This document shows, one piece after another, positions 13,854-17,130 of a stretch of 17,130 nt of DNA (positions within the stretch are counted from its first letter, which is position 1; each line of letters starts with the position of its first letter). The notes below the pieces were generated by a model, which was not told the origin of the DNA, made no database searches, and saw only the letters and a program-made list of their open reading frames with translations. The translations under genes and the position numbers were made by a program. The stretch covers positions 1-17,130 of the forward strand of contig CAYRLB010000055.1 of the NCBI GenBank assembly GCA_964424945.1, in the 5' to 3' direction. Origin of the DNA: WHSP01 sp964424945 (GTDB taxonomy: Bacteria; Gemmatimonadota; Gemmatimonadetes; Longimicrobiales; Longimicrobiaceae).

Positions 13854-15077
13854 TCAGGGCGCACCGAGACGTGCGCGCACCCGTGTGAACGCCTCGAGGA
13901 CCTGATCGAGCTGCTCACGCGTGTGAGTCGCCATCACAGATGTCCGAAGACGGCACGAGCTTTCGGGTACTGCCGGCGGAAGAACCGGATTCGTGAAGAC
14001 ACCCTCATCGAAGAGTGCGCGCCAGAATTCGAAGGTCCGGTCCATGTTGCCGGTGACAACCGGGATGATCGGAGTCTCGGACGTGACGGTGTCGAAGCCG
14101 AGGTGCTGCAGGCCGCTCCGGAGATAGTCCGCGTTCGCCCAGAGCTCGAGACGCCTTTCCGGCTCACGCTCCAGCACGTCGATGCAGGCGAGCACCGTCG
14201 CGACCGCCGATGGCGGCATGCTGGCGCTGAAGATCAGCGCGCGCGCGTGGTGCTTCAGGTAGTGGATCGCCTGCTCGGGTCCCGCCGCCACGCCGCCGAT
14301 CGACGCGAAGGACTTCGAGAAGGTACCCATCACCAGATCGACCTCGCCCTCCATGTTGAAGTGCTGCGAGGTTCCCCCGCCGAGGTGGCCGAGGACACCG
14401 AGTGAGTGGGCGTCATCGACCAGCACCCGTGCGCCGAACTCGCGCGCCAGGCTCACGATTGCGGGGAGGTCGACGATGTCGCCCTCCATCGAGAAGATGC
14501 CATCCGTCGCGATCAGGATCCCGCCGCCGACATCCCAATGCCGCTCGAGCAGGCGCCTGAGCATCGTGAAGTCGCCGTGCGAGTAGCGAACCATCGTCCC
14601 GCCTGAAAGCTGCGAGGCGTCGACGAGGCTGGCGTGGTTGAGACGATCCTGCAGAACGATGGAGTTGCGACCGACGAGCGTCGCGACGATCCCGAGGTTG
14701 GTCTGGTATCCTGTGCTGAAGACGAGCGCGCTCTCCTGCCCCATCAGCCGCGCGAGGCGGATCTCGAGCTCCTCGTGCATGTCGAGGGTGCCATTCAGAA
14801 AACGGCTACCCGTGCATCCTGTCCCGTACCGATGGAGGGCGGCCTGCGCCTTCTCGAGAACGTAGGGATGGTGCGTGAGCCCCAGATAATTGTTGGAGCC
14901 CACCATGATCTTCCGTTCGCCCCGGATCACCACCTCCGTATCGAACGACTGTTCGATCGGCTGGAAATACGGATAGACGCCCTGGGAGATCGCGTCCCGG
15001 GCGGTCGTAAAACGGAAACATTTATCAAAAATATCAACAGGCCTCTGCACCTGTTGTTTAGCCTGCGCTGTTCCCAT
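13854..15077 (-). CDS. spt: serine palmitoyltransferase-like alpha-oxoamine synthase
   Basis: This PLP enzyme of the alpha-oxoamine synthase group condenses an acyl thioester with an amino acid; bacterial Spt makes 3-ketosphinganine from serine and palmitoyl thioester, the first committed step of sphingolipid synthesis. In 407 residues the fold-type I motifs are complete: GSNNYLGLT (60-68), GTGCTGSRFLNGT (85-97), LNHASLVD with the ring-stacking His148, LVDDAHSLG with Asp222 and His224, and the PLP lysine Lys255 in GTFSKSFASIGG. The FSKSFAS form is closer to Spt than to BioF or Kbl, which usually have a GTxxKA type sequence. ATG 15077 overlaps the SDR stop (TGATG) with AAGGA about eight bases upstream; ATG 15086 is an alternative with the Shine-Dalgarno sequence touching it. 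BioF or Kbl activity cannot be fully excluded, but the neighbours favour Spt. Confidence 0.85.
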   Translation of the reverse strand: MGTAQAKQQVQRPVDIFDKCFRFTTARDAISQGVYPYFQPIEQSFDTEVVIRGERKIMVGSNNYLGLTHHPYVLEKAQAALHRYGTGCTGSRFLNGTLDMHEELEIRLARLMGQESALVFSTGYQTNLGIVATLVGRNSIVLQDRLNHASLVDASQLSGGTMVRYSHGDFTMLRRLLERHWDVGGGILIATDGIFSMEGDIVDLPAIVSLAREFGARVLVDDAHSLGVLGHLGGGTSQHFNMEGEVDLVMGTFSKSFASIGGVAAGPEQAIHYLKHHARALIFSASMPPSAVATVLACIDVLEREPERRLELWANADYLRSGLQHLGFDTVTSETPIIPVVTGNMDRTFEFWRALFDEGVFTNPVLPPAVPESSCRLRTSVMATHTREQLDQVLEAFTRVRARLGAP

Positions 15078-16057
15078 CAAATCCATCCTTGGCGGATATA
15101 CCAGCGAATCGTTTCGTCGATTCCCTGCTCGAGCGGCGTCACGGACGCGACCGGAAGAAGCGCCTCCGAGCCCGACAGGTCACAAACCCACCCGGATGCG
15201 AGCATTTCCTCAGCCTTTTCGCGGTTGAATGGGACCGCCCTGCCGAGAACCCGTCCCACCTGTTCGGTGAGCGTAGCTGCGAACCGCACCAGCGGCTGCG
15301 GCAGCGGGATCCAGACCGGGCTCTTTCCGAAGCCTTCCGCGATCGTCCCTACGACATCTCTCCAGCGATGGATTCGCGGGTCCGCCACCGAGACCGTTCC
15401 CTGCCCGCGCTCCGCCGCTCGCGCCAGAGCTTCCGCCAGATCCTTCACATAGATCAGGTGAAGCTTTCGATCTTCACCGCCCGGGACAGGCGCGAGTCCC
15501 GAACGAACCAGCCGGAAATAGGGGAGCAGCGCTCTGTCACCCGGTCCGAAGACGGCCGGCGACCGGATAATCAGCACCTCGACGCCGGACCCTTCCGCTT
15601 CCCGGACAATGCGTTCGCCTTCGAGCTTGGTCCTTCCGTAGCTCGTCAGCGGCGTCTCGGCCTCGTCGCGCGCGCGGGGCCGGAATCCGTCCCAGGGGCC
15701 TGCCGCGGCATACGAGCTCAGGTATATCAGCCGCGACGGACGGCGCGTTGCGTGCCGAATACCCTCCAGAAGCGCGGCCGTGCCATCGGAATTCGTGATG
15801 GCGTATTCCCGGTCGTTCTTCGCGGCCGTCAGCGCGGCGAGATGATAGACGACATCGACGCCTTCGATACCCCTGCGGATCGCCTCGGTGTCACCCAGGT
15901 CGCCCCGTACGAGCTCGACAGGCAGCGTCGACAGATGCGATACGTCGCTCGTCGCGCGGACCAGCGCCCGTACTGAGATTCCCGCCGCAACCAGCCTGTC
16001 GACGACGTGCCGACCGACAAAGCCGGTCGCTCCGGTGACGAACGCGCTTCTAGCCAT
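15077..16057 (-). CDS. extended SDR, NAD-dependent epimerase/dehydratase (CerR-like)
   Basis: This is an extended short-chain dehydrogenase with an NAD(P)-binding Rossmann domain, 326 residues. FVTGATGFVGRHV (6-18) is the nucleotide motif, VYHLAAL (70-76) and LIYLSSYAA (110-118) are typical strands, and Tyr140/Lys144 in SYGRTK form the catalytic pair. The C-terminal third (FAATLTEQVGRVLG and after) is the variable substrate domain. In Caulobacter a member of this family, CerR, reduces the keto group in ceramide synthesis and its gene lies near spt. Here the gene ends in a TGATG overlap with the Spt-like gene, which supports the same pathway; the assignment remains inference because the SDR family is broad. 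There is no ribosome binding site before ATG 16057; a 7+7 inverted repeat covers that start codon instead. Confidence 0.82.
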   Translation of the reverse strand: MARSAFVTGATGFVGRHVVDRLVAAGISVRALVRATSDVSHLSTLPVELVRGDLGDTEAIRRGIEGVDVVYHLAALTAAKNDREYAITNSDGTAALLEGIRHATRRPSRLIYLSSYAAAGPWDGFRPRARDEAETPLTSYGRTKLEGERIVREAEGSGVEVLIIRSPAVFGPGDRALLPYFRLVRSGLAPVPGGEDRKLHLIYVKDLAEALARAAERGQGTVSVADPRIHRWRDVVGTIAEGFGKSPVWIPLPQPLVRFAATLTEQVGRVLGRAVPFNREKAEEMLASGWVCDLSGSEALLPVASVTPLEQGIDETIRWYIRQGWI

Positions 16058-16066
16058 GAATGGCTA
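16051..16066. repeat. perfect inverted repeat over the SDR start codon
   Basis: TAGCCAT GA ATGGCTA is a perfect 7+7 inverted repeat with a two-base centre. One arm contains the ATG of the SDR (CerR-like) gene. It could be a protein-binding site; as RNA, a two-base loop is too tight for the full hairpin. Chance occurrence is possible. Confidence 0.4.
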
Positions 16067-16155
16067 CGAAGATGTCGTCCGATGTGCGCAAAAGCAACGG
16101 GGTTGGGAAGATGCAGGGTCCGGGGAAGCCAGGCCGCGGGATGCGCCGCGACGGT

Positions 16156-16989
16156 TCAGCCGCGAAGCTTCCTGCCGCCTTCGAAAAAGCGACGAAGCGC
16201 CTGACGATCCCCTTCTTCGAGGCTCCCTCTCAATTCGGAGAGGCCGCGCTCGAGCGCTTCGATGGCCCGGGCGAGGTTCTCGGCGTTCGCGAGGGAGATG
16301 GCGGCCCACATTTCGGAGGAGCTCTCGGCGAGCCTCGTCATATCGCGGCCGCCGGGGCCGAGGTCGCCGGCTGTGTAGCCGTGGTCCATCACCGCCGTCG
16401 CCAGCGCGGTCGCGACCACCTGGGGAAGGTGACTGACCATCGCCATCATTCGGTCGTGTTCGACTGCGTTGCTGCGAACGGGGTTCCCTCCAACGCTGCG
16501 CCAGAGTGAGGCGATCGTTTCGTATCCGGCGGCGTCCGACGACGGGTCCGGGCAGACGAAGACGGTTGCGCCCTCATAAAGATGCGTGCGCGCCGCGTTC
16601 CACCCCGAACGATGGTCGCCCGCCAGCGGGTGGGAACCGATGAAGCGCGACCCCAGGCCGGCATCCGCCGCGGCGCGGGCGATATTCTCCTTGGTGCTTC
16701 CCACATCGGTGATGAGCGCTGCCGGGTGACTCCGGAGCGCGACGATGGGCAGCGCTGCAGCGGCCGCATCGACCGGTGTCGCGACAACGACGATGCGGGC
16801 GGCCTCCAGACCGGTGAGATCCTCCGGAAGGGGAGCCCCGATGATGCCGCCGTGCAGCGCCGCCTCGACGATGGCCGCCTGCCGATCGAAACCGAGCACC
16901 CGCACCCCGCGCTCCGCGAGGTCGCGCGCAAGCGACCCGCCCATCAGCCCGAGGCCGAGGATGGCCACGGGGCCCTCCACCATGTTCAT
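16156..16989 (-). CDS. tyrA: prephenate dehydrogenase
   Basis: TyrA oxidatively decarboxylates prephenate to 4-hydroxyphenylpyruvate in tyrosine synthesis, using NAD(P). In 277 residues it shows the Rossmann motif VAILGLGLMGGSLA (8-21), ITDVGSTKENI (93-103), the substrate-site sequence FIGSHPLAGDHRSGW (116-130) and EHDRMMAMVSHLPQ (177-190), followed by the helical C-terminal dimerisation domain. It has no fused chorismate mutase and no ACT domain, so feedback control by tyrosine through ACT is unlikely. ATG 16989 lies 19 bases after the chorismate mutase stop; ATG 16983 is a close alternative and neither has a clear ribosome binding site. The open frame runs further upstream to 17115, but that part is the shadow of chorismate mutase. 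An arogenate dehydrogenase specificity cannot be excluded. Confidence 0.93.
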   Translation of the reverse strand: MNMVEGPVAILGLGLMGGSLARDLAERGVRVLGFDRQAAIVEAALHGGIIGAPLPEDLTGLEAARIVVVATPVDAAAAALPIVALRSHPAALITDVGSTKENIARAAADAGLGSRFIGSHPLAGDHRSGWNAARTHLYEGATVFVCPDPSSDAAGYETIASLWRSVGGNPVRSNAVEHDRMMAMVSHLPQVVATALATAVMDHGYTAGDLGPGGRDMTRLAESSSEMWAAISLANAENLARAIEALERGLSELRGSLEEGDRQALRRFFEGGRKLRG

Positions 16990-17008
16990 GCGCAGTCGGC
17001 GCAGAGGC

Positions 17009-17130
17009 TCACTTCTGCTCCAGCTGCGTTCTGCGGGAGAGGCCGATAAGGTGCCAGAAGATGTAGCGGACGTCCTCGTCGTCGAGCCCGGCCTCCCGCG
17101 CGAGCGCCCCCGCACGGCGAACCACTGCCG
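17009..17130 (-). CDS. aroQ: chorismate mutase, C-terminal end (partial)
   Basis: Forty codons at the right edge read AVVRRAGALAREAGL, then DDEDVRYIFWHLIGLSRRTQ and LEQK before a TGA at 17009-17011. This matches the last two helices of an AroQ-type (CM_2) chorismate mutase, which converts chorismate to prephenate. The following gene, tyrA, uses prephenate. The N-terminal catalytic residues lie outside the window, so it could also be the end of a larger protein with a terminal mutase domain. It is shorter than the usual size limit for gene callers here only because it is cut. Confidence 0.75.
   Translation of the reverse strand, partial: AVVRRAGALAREAGLDDEDVRYIFWHLIGLSRRTQLEQK

Noticed and set aside
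13485..14405. Plus-strand open frame of 306 codons under the Spt-like and acyltransferase genes
   Set aside because: It runs through the terminator hairpin and across two well-supported genes on the other strand; no domain is visible.
13854..15077. Reading the PLP enzyme as 8-amino-7-oxononanoate synthase (BioF) or 2-amino-3-ketobutyrate ligase (Kbl)
   Set aside because: No biotin or threonine-catabolism genes are near, the lysine motif is of the Spt form, and SDR and GNAT partners are adjacent. Kept as a stated alternative, not as the call.
1..17130. Mobile elements, CRISPR arrays, tRNA or rRNA genes, phage or toxin-antitoxin genes
   Set aside because: I read the window for transposase, integrase, direct-repeat arrays and RNA gene signatures and found none; nearly all sequence is explained by housekeeping and lipid genes.

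Overview
The window is GC-rich, densely coded chromosome, almost entirely transcribed from the minus strand. It probably comes from a Gram-negative, likely uncultured bacterium. Pointers are an outer-membrane-type protein with a signal peptide, a ceramide/sphingolipid-type gene set, NDH-2, GluQ and leaderless-looking promoters. These would fit Gemmatimonadota or a relative, but that placement is a guess. I saw no mobile element, CRISPR array, tRNA or rRNA. Only two genes lie on the plus strand.

Layout from left to right. 1-1256 (-): 5' two thirds or less of a GlcD/YdiJ-type FAD-linked dehydrogenase, cut by the window edge. 1389-2944 (+): an unrecognised acidic protein followed, with overlapping start/stop region, by glutamyl-Q tRNA(Asp) synthetase. 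2977-4721 (-): a six-helix membrane protein, a winged-helix regulator and undecaprenyl diphosphate synthase, headed by a leaderless-type promoter with an inverted-repeat operator. 4869-8959 (-): NDH-2, alpha/beta hydrolase and amidohydrolase, coupled by 4-base overlaps, then a secreted beta-rich protein. 9077-9757 (-): an ECF-like sigma factor with its own promoter and a strong terminator. 9834-12383 (-): a small two-helix membrane protein, a GT4 glycosyltransferase and a YbhN-type flippase-like protein. 12606-16057 (-): a GNAT-fold acyltransferase, a serine-palmitoyltransferase-like PLP enzyme and an extended SDR. 16156-17130 (-): prephenate dehydrogenase and the C-terminal end of chorismate mutase (tyrosine pathway).

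The most interesting part is 12.6-16.1 kb. The SDR, alpha-oxoamine synthase and GNAT-like protein match in family and order-of-neighbourhood the Caulobacter trio CerR, Spt and bCerS, which makes bacterial ceramide. A GT4 glycosyltransferase and a polytopic flippase-like protein lie directly downstream, so the locus may make and move a glycosylated sphingolipid. A rho-independent terminator separates the Spt gene from the acyltransferase gene, implying unequal expression of the two steps. UppS, GT4, flippase and sphingolipid genes give the window an envelope-lipid theme, although they are not one operon.
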